A stretch of 59,857 nucleotides of DNA from Bartonella tribocorum (GCF_002777915.1 NZ_NJGE01000013.1:1-59857); one strand, 5' to 3'. Positions 49,636 to 59,359 are shown, counted from the stretch's first letter. Made by a program: numbers and translations. Notes: generated by a model not told the origin, from the letters alone.

Positions 49636-50678
49636 GTGATGTAATAAATATCTTACGACAATATGATGATATTGATACAATTTTATCTCCGTCCCAGAAT
49701 AATGTTATCTTTGGTCATGAAGATGTTCGTTACTTTTTGGCCCAAATGCTTAAAGAAAAGCGTTTGCACCATGCTTTATTATTTGAAGGAGAATATGGAA
49801 TTGGAAAGGCAACATTAGCTTTTCATCTTGCTTGGAATATTTTAAGTTCTCAAAAGGAAAATTTTCTGAAACCCGATCCTCATTCTATTTCATGGCGCCA
49901 AATTACACAAGGAAGTCATCTTGGTCTTTTGTATATTTCACGTCGATTTGATGTAAAAACACAAAAGTTTAAAACAGGAATACTCATTGATGATATCCGT
50001 GATATTATGCATTTTTTAAGCCGAACATCGCAAGACAATGGATGGCGTATTGTTATTATTGATTCTGCAGATGATATGAATAGAAATGCAGCAAATGCAG
50101 TTCTTAAAATACTTGAAGAACCACCTGCAAAGACGCTCTTTATTATTATCGCACATTCTTCAGGAAAATTGCTTCCAACAATCCATTCACGGTGTCAAAA
50201 AATTTCCTTTCGCCCGTTGAATCATGATGAAATGAAAAAAGTCATTACACATATTTTTGCCAATCAGGATTTACCTGATGAAAAAATAATTGAAATGATT
50301 ATTGCAAAATCCAAAGGAAGTCCTCGAAAAGCTGCTTTACTTATTTTCCATGGCGGTCTTGAAATTATTAAAACGATTGATGCTCTTCTAAAACAACCTG
50401 TTTGTAACGCAACGATTGTACACACGCTTGCACAAACATTCTCATCTGTTTCTTCCCCCTTCCAATTTCAACAATTTTGTGATGAAATTCTTGATAAAAT
50501 TCAACAAAAAGCGATCATGCTCGTTGAAAAAGGAAATTTATTTCTCTCAAAAAAATATGCGCAAAAATGGCAGGAGATTCATCAGGAAATAGAGGAAATA
50601 CAACTGTTTAATCTTGATAAGAAGCAGTTTGTTATTAACTTGCTTTTTAGAGTTCATAAGATCATTCATGAGGATTAG
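49632..50678 (+). CDS. holB: DNA polymerase III delta' subunit
   Basis: This 348-residue clamp-loader AAA+ protein has the P-loop region FEGEYGIGKATLAFHLAW and IDSADDMNRNAANAVLKILEEPP, and the SRCQ sensor HSRCQKISFRPL. It lacks the usual cysteine zinc-binding cluster of gamma/tau-type loaders between these motifs. The ATG at 49632 overlaps the tmk stop (ATGA). It acts at the replication fork. Confidence 0.94.
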   Translation: MSDVINILRQYDDIDTILSPSQNNVIFGHEDVRYFLAQMLKEKRLHHALLFEGEYGIGKATLAFHLAWNILSSQKENFLKPDPHSISWRQITQGSHLGLLYISRRFDVKTQKFKTGILIDDIRDIMHFLSRTSQDNGWRIVIIDSADDMNRNAANAVLKILEEPPAKTLFIIIAHSSGKLLPTIHSRCQKISFRPLNHDEMKKVITHIFANQDLPDEKIIEMIIAKSKGSPRKAALLIFHGGLEIIKTIDALLKQPVCNATIVHTLAQTFSSVSSPFQFQQFCDEILDKIQQKAIMLVEKGNLFLSKKYAQKWQEIHQEIEEIQLFNLDKKQFVINLLFRVHKIIHED

Positions 50679-50754
50679 TTTTTCCGTGACAATGTGATGA
50701 ACAGGCGTTATGTCATTGTATCTTTTATTTATAGCGTTTTACAATGAGTATGAC

Positions 50755-52314
50755 ATGCGTGACACATATTACATAACAACTCCTATTTTTTATCCTAATG
50801 GTAATCCGCATATTGGACATGCCTATAGTGCCATTGCAAGTGATGTCTTAGCTCGCTTTCAACGATTAAACGGAAAAAAGGTATTTTTCCTTTCTGGGAC
50901 AGATGAGCATGGTCTAAAGATGCAACAAACCGCAGCAGCATTGGGCATGACACCTCAACAACTTGCAGATCGTAATAGTGCTGTGTTTAAAAAAATGCTT
51001 GCGGTATTAAATTGTTCTAACGATGATTTTATTCGTACGACAGAAGAGCGCCATTATCAAGCTTGTCAAAAAATTTGGAAGAAAATGGAAGAAAATGGCG
51101 ATATTTATCTCGGCCGTTATAAGGGATGGTACTCCGTTCGCCAAGAAGCCTATTATGAAGAAAAAGATACGGAAGTTGGATCAGATAATATCCGTCGCGA
51201 GAAAGAATTAGGTTCTCCCGTTGAATGGAATGAAGAAGAAAGTTATTTTTTTAGACTTTCTCGTTATGAAAAAGCACTTCTTGAATATTATGAAAAACAT
51301 CCTGATTTTATTGCTCCCCTTGAGCGACGTAATGAAATTATAAGTTTTATCAAATCAGGTTTAAAAGATATTTCTATTTCACGGGCAAGTTTTAATTGGG
51401 GAATTACTGTTCCTGAGAATCCAAAACACGTGATGTATGTCTGGGTTGATGCGCTTACAAATTATCTATCAGCAATTGATTTCTTCAATGAAAATTCAAA
51501 AAAACGGGATTTTTGGCCTGCAAATACGCATATTATTGGTAAGGATATTATTCGTTTTCATGCCGTCTATTGGCCAGCATTTTTAATGTCTGCTGGAATT
51601 GAATTGCCTCAAAATATTTTTGCTCATGGTTTTTTACTTAATCGTGGTGCAAAAATGTCAAAATCTGTTGGAAATGTCGTTGATCCTTTTGAAATGATTG
51701 ATCATTATGGTCTTGATCAGGTTCGTTATTTTCTTCTGCGTGAAGTCCCCTTTGGACAAGATGGTAGTTATAACCATGAAAGCCTTGTAAACCGTATTAA
51801 TGCCGATCTTGCTAATGATCTTGGTAATTTAGCACAGCGTTCTTTATCTATGATTGCCAAAAATTGTGATGCAAAGGTTCCTAGACCCGCTGCATTTTTA
51901 GTTCAAGATCAACAGCTTTTAGAACAATCTCTTCAAGTGCTTGAAACGGTACACCAAGCGATGTCTTTTCATAGTATGCATTTGGCTCTTTCAGCTATTT
52001 TTTCAACTGTAGCAGATGCCAATCGCTATTTTGCCAACGAACAACCTTGGAGTTTACGAAAAACAGATCCAGAACGATTTTCTACAGTTCTTTATATAAC
52101 TGTCGAAATTTTGCGACGAATAGGAATTATGCTTTTGCCTTTCATCCCCCAATCAGCAGCAAAGCTTCTTGATAGCCTCGCGGTTGCTGAAGATGATCGG
52201 TTGTTGTATCATATAAGTCATGCAAAAATTCAAGAAGGACTTGATCTTCCACCACCAGAACCAATTTTTCCTCGTTATATCTTGAAGAAAGAAGATTCTC
52301 ATCATGCTTATTGA
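50755..52314 (+). CDS. metG: Methionyl-tRNA synthetase
   Basis: This 519-residue class I synthetase has the HIGH-like motif PNGNPHIGHAYS and the KMSKS-type motif NRGAKMSKSVGNVVDP. The zinc-binding Cys cluster of E. coli-type MetRS is not evident, and no C-terminal tRNA-binding domain is present, which is usual for alphaproteobacteria. The ATG at 50755 (MRDTYYITTPIFYPNG) is chosen over an earlier ATG at 50710. It overlaps tatD by 11 bp. Confidence 0.97.
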   Translation: MRDTYYITTPIFYPNGNPHIGHAYSAIASDVLARFQRLNGKKVFFLSGTDEHGLKMQQTAAALGMTPQQLADRNSAVFKKMLAVLNCSNDDFIRTTEERHYQACQKIWKKMEENGDIYLGRYKGWYSVRQEAYYEEKDTEVGSDNIRREKELGSPVEWNEEESYFFRLSRYEKALLEYYEKHPDFIAPLERRNEIISFIKSGLKDISISRASFNWGITVPENPKHVMYVWVDALTNYLSAIDFFNENSKKRDFWPANTHIIGKDIIRFHAVYWPAFLMSAGIELPQNIFAHGFLLNRGAKMSKSVGNVVDPFEMIDHYGLDQVRYFLLREVPFGQDGSYNHESLVNRINADLANDLGNLAQRSLSMIAKNCDAKVPRPAAFLVQDQQLLEQSLQVLETVHQAMSFHSMHLALSAIFSTVADANRYFANEQPWSLRKTDPERFSTVLYITVEILRRIGIMLLPFIPQSAAKLLDSLAVAEDDRLLYHISHAKIQEGLDLPPPEPIFPRYILKKEDSHHAY

Positions 52315-53077
52315 TACACATTGTCATCTTGATTTTGAAGATTTTTCACAAGATTTGGATAATGTTATCCAGCGAGCTTTAGATGCTGATGTTGGACGGA
52401 TGATAACAATTTCAACTCATGTTCGTAAGTTAGATAAGCTGTTAGCCATTGCCCAAAGCTATGATCAGGTCTTTTGTTCCGTTGGAACACACCCCAATCA
52501 TGCACATGAAGAACAAAATATTACAGCCAAAGAACTTATAGAGCTCTCGAATCACCCTAAAATAGTTGCGTTTGGGGAAGGGGGACTTGATTACCATTAT
52601 GATTATTCTACACCAGAAGAGCAAAAGAAAGTTTTCCAAGAACATATCATTGCTTCTCGAGAAACACAGATTCCTCTTGTTATACATTCACGCAATGCAG
52701 ATATCGATATGGAGAAAATCTTACGCGAACAGATAAAGGAAGGAGCTTTTCCCTTTATTCTTCATTGTTACTCGTCTGGAATGCAGCTTGCTCGTGCTGG
52801 CATTGAACTTGGTGGTTATATTTCTTTTTCAGGTATTCTTACTTTTAAAAACGCATGTGAAATTCGTGAAATAGCAAAAATTGTGCCTCATGAATATTTA
52901 TTAGTGGAAACAGATGCACCCTATTTAGCTCCCACTCCTCATCGGGGAAAAACCAATGAACCATCTTTTGTATGCTATACAGCAGCTATTTTAGCTGAAA
53001 CAATTGGCTTAAGCATTGAAGAAACAGCTCAAATAACAACGCGTAATGCTTTTCGTTTATTTAGCAAAATGAAATAA
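52304..53077 (+). CDS. tatD: TatD-family metal-dependent DNase/hydrolase
   Basis: This 257-residue TIM-barrel hydrolase starts MLIDTHCHLDFEDF with the HxH metal site. It also has VAFGEGGLDYHYD, VIHSRNAD, LHCYSSG and VETDAPYLAPTPHRGK with the last metal Asp. It follows metG with an 11-bp overlap and precedes the MBL gene by 10 bp. The family has 3'-5' DNase activity in E. coli. Confidence 0.94.
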   Translation: MLIDTHCHLDFEDFSQDLDNVIQRALDADVGRMITISTHVRKLDKLLAIAQSYDQVFCSVGTHPNHAHEEQNITAKELIELSNHPKIVAFGEGGLDYHYDYSTPEEQKKVFQEHIIASRETQIPLVIHSRNADIDMEKILREQIKEGAFPFILHCYSSGMQLARAGIELGGYISFSGILTFKNACEIREIAKIVPHEYLLVETDAPYLAPTPHRGKTNEPSFVCYTAAILAETIGLSIEETAQITTRNAFRLFSKMK

Positions 53078-53087
53078 GGTAAAAGCT

Positions 53088-53897
53088 ATGGATGATCAGT
53101 ACCGATTTACAATATTAGGCTGTGGTCCCTCTCCAGGAGTCCCGCGACCTAATGGTGATTGGGGAGCTTGTGATCCGAATAATCCTAAAAATAAACGCTA
53201 CAGAAGTTCTTTATTAGTTGAACGCATTAAACCATCAGGAAAAAAAACAACGGTCGTTATTGATACAGGCCCAGACTTTCGCTCACAAATGATCGATGCG
53301 CGTGTAAGCCATCTTGATGCTGCTCTTTATACGCATTCTCATGCAGATCATATCCACGGCATTGATGATTTACGCAGCTATGCACTTGCACAAAAATGTT
53401 TAATCGATATCTATGCAGACAAGTTTACATTAAAGAATCTCAAAAATGCTTTCGGCTATTGTTTTCAAACAGCAAAAGATTCATCTTATTCACCTATCTT
53501 AAAAGAACATCTTATCGATGAAGATAGCCAATTTATGATTCAGGGGCAGGGTGGAGCAATAAGCGTCAATGCACATCTTCAATATCACGGAAACATTCAT
53601 TCCTTAGGTTTTCGTATTGGGAATGTTGCCTATTGTACAGATGTTAGTGAGTTTCCTGAAAAAACATTATCTAAATTAATGGACTTGGATGTTCTCATTA
53701 TTGAAGCCCTGCAATTTAAATCTCACCCGAGTCATTTTTCTGTTGATCAAGCATTACAATGGATAGAATATTTAAAGCCAAAACAAGCCGTGCTCACACA
53801 TATGGATAGATCGCTAGATTACAATGAGGTTGTCAATTACATTCCATCACATGTTCAGCCGGCATATCAAGGGCTTATTTTTGAAACGGATGCATAA
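53088..53897 (+). CDS. MBL-fold metallo-hydrolase, PhnP-like
   Basis: This 269-residue protein has the beta-lactamase-fold metal motif THSHADHIHGIDDLR (HxHxDH, about 84-98). It also has the preceding GPSPGVPRPNGDWGACDPNN loop (20 residues), a later HGNIHSLGFR, CTDVSEFP and LTHMDRSLDY. Members act on phosphodiesters such as cyclic ribose phosphates, but the substrate here is unknown. It is third in the metG-tatD-MBL run. A decayed copy of the middle of this gene lies at 54467-54885. Confidence 0.92.
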   Translation: MDDQYRFTILGCGPSPGVPRPNGDWGACDPNNPKNKRYRSSLLVERIKPSGKKTTVVIDTGPDFRSQMIDARVSHLDAALYTHSHADHIHGIDDLRSYALAQKCLIDIYADKFTLKNLKNAFGYCFQTAKDSSYSPILKEHLIDEDSQFMIQGQGGAISVNAHLQYHGNIHSLGFRIGNVAYCTDVSEFPEKTLSKLMDLDVLIIEALQFKSHPSHFSVDQALQWIEYLKPKQAVLTHMDRSLDYNEVVNYIPSHVQPAYQGLIFETDA

Positions 53898-54011
53898 GCT
53901 TATTATAACGCAATATTTCACGTTCAATAAAAACTCTTTTTAAAAATTATCCTTTATTTTGTTTCATTTTTGTCGTAATTGGTACTTTTTTATGTCAAAA
54001 ATGAGGCTTTT

Positions 54012-54371
54012 ATGTATAAGAATTTTAAGCGGGCTGTATGTATTGTGGCTTTAGCAGTTTCCTTGACAGCATGTGGGGGGCGTTTAGAAAAAAATATTTC
54101 AACGACAACATTACATGACGGAACAATGAGTTGCGCCGATATTCAACGGGAGTTTTTTGCTAATAAACGTCAGATTAATGATACAATTGCAGAGCGCTCT
54201 AAAGCAAGAAACAAAAATGTAGCTTTAGCAGCCGCAGGTGTTGTATTTGTACCTGCTTTGTTTTTTATGGATGTAAAATCAAGCGAAAGTAATGAAATTT
54301 CAGCTTTAAATAATCGTAATGCTGTTTTGAGTGATCTTGCACGTATGAAACGTTGTAAAATAATGCAATGA
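54012..54371 (+). CDS. Small lipoprotein, copy 1
   Basis: This 119-residue protein has a lipoprotein signal (MYKNFKRAVCIVALAVSLTAC, the lipobox LTAC at about 18-21). It also has a SCADIQREF segment, a short hydrophobic helix AAAGVVFVPALFFMD (about 75-90) and a tail of MKRCKIMQ. The tail is shorter than in copy 2. The downstream bases still contain the ATTTTGGTCTTT stretch that in copy 2 encodes the C-terminal end, so this copy appears to have lost its original 3' end. The function is unknown; similar lipoproteins occur in Rhizobiales. Confidence 0.82.
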   Translation: MYKNFKRAVCIVALAVSLTACGGRLEKNISTTTLHDGTMSCADIQREFFANKRQINDTIAERSKARNKNVALAAAGVVFVPALFFMDVKSSESNEISALNNRNAVLSDLARMKRCKIMQ

Positions 54372-54401
54372 TTTTCTGATTTTATTATAGGTAATATTAA
54401 T

Positions 54402-54440
54402 TTTGGTCTTTGAAAAAACTAATTTTAAAGACCAAATTTT
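54402..54440 (+). terminator. Terminator-like hairpin after lipoprotein copy 1
   Basis: TTTGGTCTTT and AAAGACCAAA form a perfect 10-bp stem around a 15-nt loop, followed by TTTT. It lies about 30 bp past the copy 1 stop. Confidence 0.6.
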
Positions 54441-54466
54441 AAAATGATAAGTGAATTGTACAATAT

Positions 54467-54885
54467 AAAAACAACGGTCGTTATTGATACAGGTCCAAAC
54501 TTTTGCTCACAAATGATCGATACGCATGCGTGTAAGCCATCTTGATGCTGCTCTTTATACACATTCTCATGCAGATCATATCACGGTATTGATGATTTAG
54601 TAGCTATGCACTTGCACAAAAATGTTTAAAAGAATCTCAAAAATGCTTTCGGATATTGTTTTCCAACATAAAAAGATTCTTTTATTCACCTATCTTAAAA
54701 GAGCATCTTATCGATGAAGATAGCCAATTTATGATTCAGTCAGGGGCAGGCAGGATGGAGCAATAAGCGTTAATACGCATTTACAATACCACGGAAACAT
54801 TCATTCCTTAGGTTTTCGTATTGGGAATGTTGCCTATTTGTACAGATGTTAGTGAATTTTCTGAAAAAACATTATCTAAATTAAT
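54467..54885 (+). pseudogene. Decayed duplicate of the MBL-fold hydrolase gene
   Basis: The stretch is highly similar to 53245-53690 but is broken. Examples are the in-frame TAG in the GATTTAGTAG segment, a lost base in the HADH region (CATATCACGG for CATATCCACGG), a deletion after TGTTTAA, and small insertions such as CAGTCAGGGG and GCCTATTTGTAC. The part coding for the last third of the original is missing. It runs directly into the leader of lipoprotein copy 2. It is a degraded part of a tandem duplication. Confidence 0.93.
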
Positions 54886-54907
54886 TTATGTTAAAAGTGG
54901 GGCTTTT

Positions 54908-55270
54908 ATGTATAAGAATTTTAAGCGGGCTGTATATATTGTGGCTTTAGCAGTTTCCTTGACAGCATGTGGGGAGCGTCTAGAAAAAAATATTTCAACG
55001 ACAACATTGCATGACGGAACAATGAGTTGTGCCGATATTCAACGAGAGTTTTTTGCTAATAAACGTCAGATTAATGATATAATTGTAGAGCGTTCTAAAT
55101 CAAACAACAAAAACGTAGCTTTAATGGATGTAAAATCAAGCGAAAGTAATAAAATTCCAGCTTTAGATAATCGTAATGCTGTTTTGAATGATCTTGCGCG
55201 TATGAAACGTTGTAAACAAGAAGGTTTTGATCTTCCAGCCCCAGAACCAAATAACTATTTTGGTCTTTAA
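54908..55270 (+). CDS. Small lipoprotein, copy 2
   Basis: This 120-residue paralogue of the protein at 54012-54371 has the same signal and lipobox (LTAC). It lacks about 13 residues, AAAGVVFVPALFF, so its hydrophobic helix is gone. Its C-terminus is longer, CKQEGFDLPAPEPNNYFGL. An ATG upstream (54821) is in frame only through pseudogene sequence and is not a likely start. The reading frame is intact despite decay of the sequence before it, so it may still be expressed. Confidence 0.75.
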   Translation: MYKNFKRAVYIVALAVSLTACGERLEKNISTTTLHDGTMSCADIQREFFANKRQINDIIVERSKSNNKNVALMDVKSSESNKIPALDNRNAVLNDLARMKRCKQEGFDLPAPEPNNYFGL

Positions 55271-55662
55271 GAGATATACTTTAAAGCTTAAGCAGTAACG
55301 CTCTTTAAAAAATATAGTCAAATTCGTTTGCCATTTTCTCCAAATCTTTCATAAATTTTTGGCGAAGGATATATATGTTCTAGAGTTAGAGTTTGGATGT
55401 TTTTATGAGGGTTAGAAGCTTTATTTTTATGTCATATTATCGCATAATATATATTATGGAACTTTTTTTGGAGAGCTTTATAGCATCAGCACTTTGGAAT
55501 TGGAAAATGAATGGATCATTCCTCTATGAATATTTTCCATTAAACATATGAGTTGTTGGACAATTGTAGCGCGTATCTTTTATCTTTTTAAATTTTAAAA
55601 ACTTGATGATTTAGATTGAAAATCGATCTTGTTTTATTCTGGCTAGAAAGTTTTGATCACAC
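55271..55662. other. Non-coding gap between lipoprotein copy 2 and the DUF6163 gene
   Basis: These 392 AT-rich bp lie between convergent genes. I see no ORF or RNA gene, and no clear terminator. Confidence 0.5.
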
Positions 55663-56070
55663 TCATTTTTTATTTTTTACTCTTTTAAAAAAAATCATCA
55701 TAATTTGTAGGATCACGAAAGCTAAAAACATTATTCCATGAAATAATGGTACAAATGGCTGATCAATAAAATTGGAATAATAGATTGTTATTGTTTCAAT
55801 CAATGCTGCACTACACCATAAAATAATGCCCCATAGCGAATACATCCAAAGTCCGATCAAAGCAACAGGATAGAGAATAGCCAACATGGCTGATGCACAT
55901 TGCCACTGCCAAGGCATAAGGTCAAAGCGCCATAGAACACCTGGAAAAACACCAACAAGGCGTATCCAATAAAAAATACTCAAACTTAAGCAAATAAGCG
56001 CCAAAAATCGTAAATAACAGTTATAAATTAAGTCGATTTTTGAAATCCGTTTTTGTGCACTATTTTTCAC
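55663..56070 (-). CDS. DUF6163 family membrane protein
   Basis: This 135-residue protein has four hydrophobic helices (about 20-40, 58-78, 80-95 and 108-128) and a basic C-terminus FKRVKNKK. The motif WRFDLMPWQWQCA and the place after pcs and an enoyl-CoA hydratase-family gene match a small Rhizobiales membrane family of unknown function. It overlaps the upstream gene by 4 bp. Confidence 0.85.
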   Translation of the reverse strand: MKNSAQKRISKIDLIYNCYLRFLALICLSLSIFYWIRLVGVFPGVLWRFDLMPWQWQCASAMLAILYPVALIGLWMYSLWGIILWCSAALIETITIYYSNFIDQPFVPLFHGIMFLAFVILQIMMIFFKRVKNKK

Positions 56071-57113
56071 AATAATAGCTCTTGTTCAATAGGTTGGAAG
56101 TAAGAATTGACCACTTCATCTGTTACATTTGAAAGTTTATCTGGCTGCCATTGAGGCGTTTTGTCCTTATCGATTAACATAGCTCGTATCCCTTCATGAA
56201 AATCATGTGCACTAATCATATGGTGTGCAATGCGGTTTTCAATTTTTATACAATCTTCTAAAGTTCGAGGTGTATTTTGTTTCATCTGTTTCCAGATTAC
56301 TTTCAAACTTATCGGAGAACGTGACAGCAAAATATCATAACATTCTTTAGCAAATAAAATGCCTTCATTACTTTTTTTATGAAGCAATTCAAGACATTCT
56401 TCTAATGTCTGAGCACTAAAACAAGTGTTAATGATACAACGTATTTCATGAGTCGTTTCATAGTCTTTTGTAATTGCGCACTCCTCTAAAGCTAAAGTAG
56501 GATCTCCTTGCTCAATAACAGCTTTTCTAATTGTATCAAATTCAATTTCAGGAACGGCATGTGTTGCTAATCCTAAATTTAAACAATCTCCCCATTTTAT
56601 ATGGGCACCAGTCAATGCAAGATAAATGCCAAAATGATTGGGAAGAGATGGTAAGAAAAAACTTGCACCAACATCTGGAAAAAATCCAATCGCAGATTCT
56701 GGCATAGCAAAAACGGTCTTTTCTGTAACAATTCGATGTGAACCATAGAGAGAAATGCCTACCCCTCCTCCCATCCAAATACCGTTTAAGAAAGAAATGT
56801 AAGGCTTTGAAAAACGTTTGATATAAGCATTTAAACTATATTCATCCCTAAAATATTGATAAGCAGAGGCACTTTTCCCCATATGATAGATTTCTACAAC
56901 ATCTCCACCAGCACAAAAAGCACGTCCTTCCCCTTCAATTAAAACACAAGAAATATCATTATCTGTTTCCCAAGTTTTTAGAGCTTTTTTTAAAGCGGAA
57001 ACCATTCGTTGATTAAGAGCGTTTAATGCTAAAGGGCGTGAGAGTTTTATAATTCCAGCACACCCTTCTTTCGTAAAAGAAATATCATTCCCCGCTCCAA
57101 AATCAATTTGCAT
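56067..57113 (-). CDS. 3-hydroxyisobutyryl-CoA hydrolase-like protein (crotonase superfamily)
   Basis: This 348-residue protein has ALNALNQRMVSALKKAL, EGEGRAFCAGGDVVEIY (oxyanion loop), NGIWMGGGVGISLYGSHRI and FAMPESAIGFFPDVGASFFL with the catalytic-type Glu and Asp. The extended C-terminal helical part (about 230-348) is typical of HIBCH rather than simple enoyl-CoA hydratase. It would hydrolyse 3-hydroxyisobutyryl-CoA in valine breakdown, but no other valine catabolism genes are near. It follows pcs by 22 bp. Confidence 0.88.
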   Translation of the reverse strand: MQIDFGAGNDISFTKEGCAGIIKLSRPLALNALNQRMVSALKKALKTWETDNDISCVLIEGEGRAFCAGGDVVEIYHMGKSASAYQYFRDEYSLNAYIKRFSKPYISFLNGIWMGGGVGISLYGSHRIVTEKTVFAMPESAIGFFPDVGASFFLPSLPNHFGIYLALTGAHIKWGDCLNLGLATHAVPEIEFDTIRKAVIEQGDPTLALEECAITKDYETTHEIRCIINTCFSAQTLEECLELLHKKSNEGILFAKECYDILLSRSPISLKVIWKQMKQNTPRTLEDCIKIENRIAHHMISAHDFHEGIRAMLIDKDKTPQWQPDKLSNVTDEVVNSYFQPIEQELLL

Positions 57114-57135
57114 TTCACACCCTTCTTAAAAACAA

Positions 57136-57954
57136 TTAATCTATTATTTTTTTTATATTTTTTGCCCCAAGTTGAGGAAATATTTGCATGATCGCGCCAA
57201 TACAATATATATAAATTCCTGTTATTGAAATCCCTATTTTAACCCAATATGGAGCCTCTAATTGATAAAAGAAGGCTGCAATACCAAAGAAACACCATAA
57301 AAGAAAAATTGGAAAATTAATTCTCCGTAAACGAAGGACTCTTACAGGATGGATGAAATAAATTGGCAAGAAAGATATAATTGCTGATAAAACAATGATG
57401 ATAAAAGTAATCCATTCCTCTGGTCTTACGACAAAAAGTGTAAAAACCATCATATTCCAAACAACAGGAAATCCTTTAAAAAAGTTTTCTTTGGTTTTCA
57501 TACCAGTATCGGCATAATAAATAGCCGATGAAATAACAATGATTGCACTCAATGCAAATGATAACCCTACCCCCATAAAACCACTTTGATAAAGGGCAAA
57601 AGCAGGAATTAAAACATAAGTTACATAATCAATAATATTATCTAAAAGCTCTCCAGACCATGTTGGAAGGATGTATTTAACATCAAGCTTGCGTGCAATG
57701 GGTCCATCTATACCATCAACGAGAAGTGCAAGCCCAAGCCAACAGAACATAGCTGTCCATTCTTTTTGAGAAGCCGATATAAGAGAAAGAAACGCTAAAA
57801 ATGATCCCGAAGCTGTTAGTAAATGAACAGAAAAAGCTTTTGCTTGTGGCATTGTTACTTTTTTATGACGTAATAACTTAGCGTTTGTTTTGATTTTCTT
57901 TGTTAGTTTACGTTTCAAGGTTTTCTTATCCTCGTTTTTAAAGTCTTCATCCAT
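57136..57954 (-). CDS. pcs: Phosphatidylcholine synthase
   Basis: This 272-residue membrane enzyme condenses CDP-diacylglycerol with choline. It has a variant CDP-alcohol phosphotransferase motif DGIDGPIAR, then GELLDNIIDY (Asp residues correctly spaced), with about eight hydrophobic helices. The start is an ATG at 57954 without a strong ribosome binding site. It starts the pcs-HIBCH-DUF6163 run and is divergent from the monooxygenase gene. Confidence 0.95.
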   Translation of the reverse strand: MDEDFKNEDKKTLKRKLTKKIKTNAKLLRHKKVTMPQAKAFSVHLLTASGSFLAFLSLISASQKEWTAMFCWLGLALLVDGIDGPIARKLDVKYILPTWSGELLDNIIDYVTYVLIPAFALYQSGFMGVGLSFALSAIIVISSAIYYADTGMKTKENFFKGFPVVWNMMVFTLFVVRPEEWITFIIIVLSAIISFLPIYFIHPVRVLRLRRINFPIFLLWCFFGIAAFFYQLEAPYWVKIGISITGIYIYCIGAIMQIFPQLGAKNIKKIID

Positions 57955-58132
57955 CTACCAATACGCCATTTTACCCATGATATAACTCAGCGTAAAAAAA
58001 TCATAAAAAGGTTACTTTTTTATATCGCATTATTTATTACATAATATAATAGAAGAGCTTCATACAATAAAAAGAGAGCAATCATTTAGAAATGTTAAAA
58101 TATTTGCTCAATGAGGAAAGGCTCAACTCGTT

Positions 58133-59359
58133 GTGATACTTGAAAAGAAAAAAGATAAAGCTATTACTGTTATTGGTGCAGGTCCTGTCGGGATGTTGTC
58201 CGCATTGAGGCTTGCGCATGAGGGTTTTTCTGTTTTTCTTGTTGGCCCCCCTGCTCATACAGATGAGTTACGGACAACAGCTCTTATGATGCCTGCAATA
58301 CGCACGCTTCAAAAACTTAATATTTGGAATAACCTTCAAAAGCATGCTGCTGCCTTATCGTGCATGAGAATTGTTGATATAACTTCTAGGATTGTGCGTG
58401 CTCCTACGGTGCATTTTTCTTCTGCTGAAATTGATGAAAAAGCTTTTGGCTATAATATACCCAATATAAAATTGAACAATGCTTTAAATGATGCTGTTAC
58501 ACATACGTCCAATATTAAAAGATTTGTTTCTGAAGCCAAATCTTTTCATCACACCCAAAGTCATGTATGTATTACTCTTTCTGACGATAGAGTTATTCAA
58601 GCACCACTTGTTATTGCTGCTGATGGACGTCACTCTCTTACGCGTACGGCAGCAGGAATAAGTGTTAAACAGTGGAACTATCCACAAAAAGCACTTGTTC
58701 TCAACTTTTCTCATGAATTTTCTCATCAAAACACATCAACTGAGTTTCATACAGAACATGGCCCATTTACACAGGTTCCGCTACCAGGACATAGATCCAG
58801 TCTTGTATGGGTTGTTCACCCTTCTCGCGCTGAGGAGTTATTAAATATAGCATCAAAAGAAGTTGCAAAAATAATCGAAAACCAAATGCAATCGATGCTT
58901 GGAACGCTAACCTTAGAAACATCAATTCAAGCATGGCCGCTTTCAGGGCTTCTCTCTCATCATTTTGCCGCGAACCGAACAATTTTAGTGGGCGAAGCTG
59001 CTCATGTTTTCCCCCCTATTGGGGCACAGGGATTAAATTTAGGATTTCGTGATGTTCAAACTTTGATTGATATTTTACCCAATCAAATATCCGATTCTAA
59101 CTCCGAAATGATTGTTACACGATATAACCAATGCCGCAAACCAGATATATTAATCCGAAGTGGCGCTGTTCATACCCTTAACTCTGCTTTACTTTCTCAT
59201 ATGCCGCCTGTTCATATCATGCGCAGTATTGGGCTTGGTCTATTACATAATTGCTCGCCATTACGTAATTTATTTATGCGCGAAGGAATGTATCCTGGTT
59301 ATGGATTCAAGGAAATGATGCAAATATTTCCAACAAAATCGCCTAAACAACTCTCTTGA
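58133..59359 (+). CDS. UbiH/Coq6-family FAD-dependent monooxygenase
   Basis: This 408-residue flavoprotein starts with the dinucleotide motif VIGAGPVGMLSALRLAHEG. It has the family's AADGRHSLTRTAAGI loop (the ADG-R-S motif) and VGEAAHVFPPIGAQGLNLGFRD near residue 290. It probably hydroxylates the ubiquinone ring, but which position cannot be told. The start is GTG at 58133 with AGGAAAGG about 12 bases upstream. Confidence 0.92.
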   Translation: MILEKKKDKAITVIGAGPVGMLSALRLAHEGFSVFLVGPPAHTDELRTTALMMPAIRTLQKLNIWNNLQKHAAALSCMRIVDITSRIVRAPTVHFSSAEIDEKAFGYNIPNIKLNNALNDAVTHTSNIKRFVSEAKSFHHTQSHVCITLSDDRVIQAPLVIAADGRHSLTRTAAGISVKQWNYPQKALVLNFSHEFSHQNTSTEFHTEHGPFTQVPLPGHRSSLVWVVHPSRAEELLNIASKEVAKIIENQMQSMLGTLTLETSIQAWPLSGLLSHHFAANRTILVGEAAHVFPPIGAQGLNLGFRDVQTLIDILPNQISDSNSEMIVTRYNQCRKPDILIRSGAVHTLNSALLSHMPPVHIMRSIGLGLLHNCSPLRNLFMREGMYPGYGFKEMMQIFPTKSPKQLS

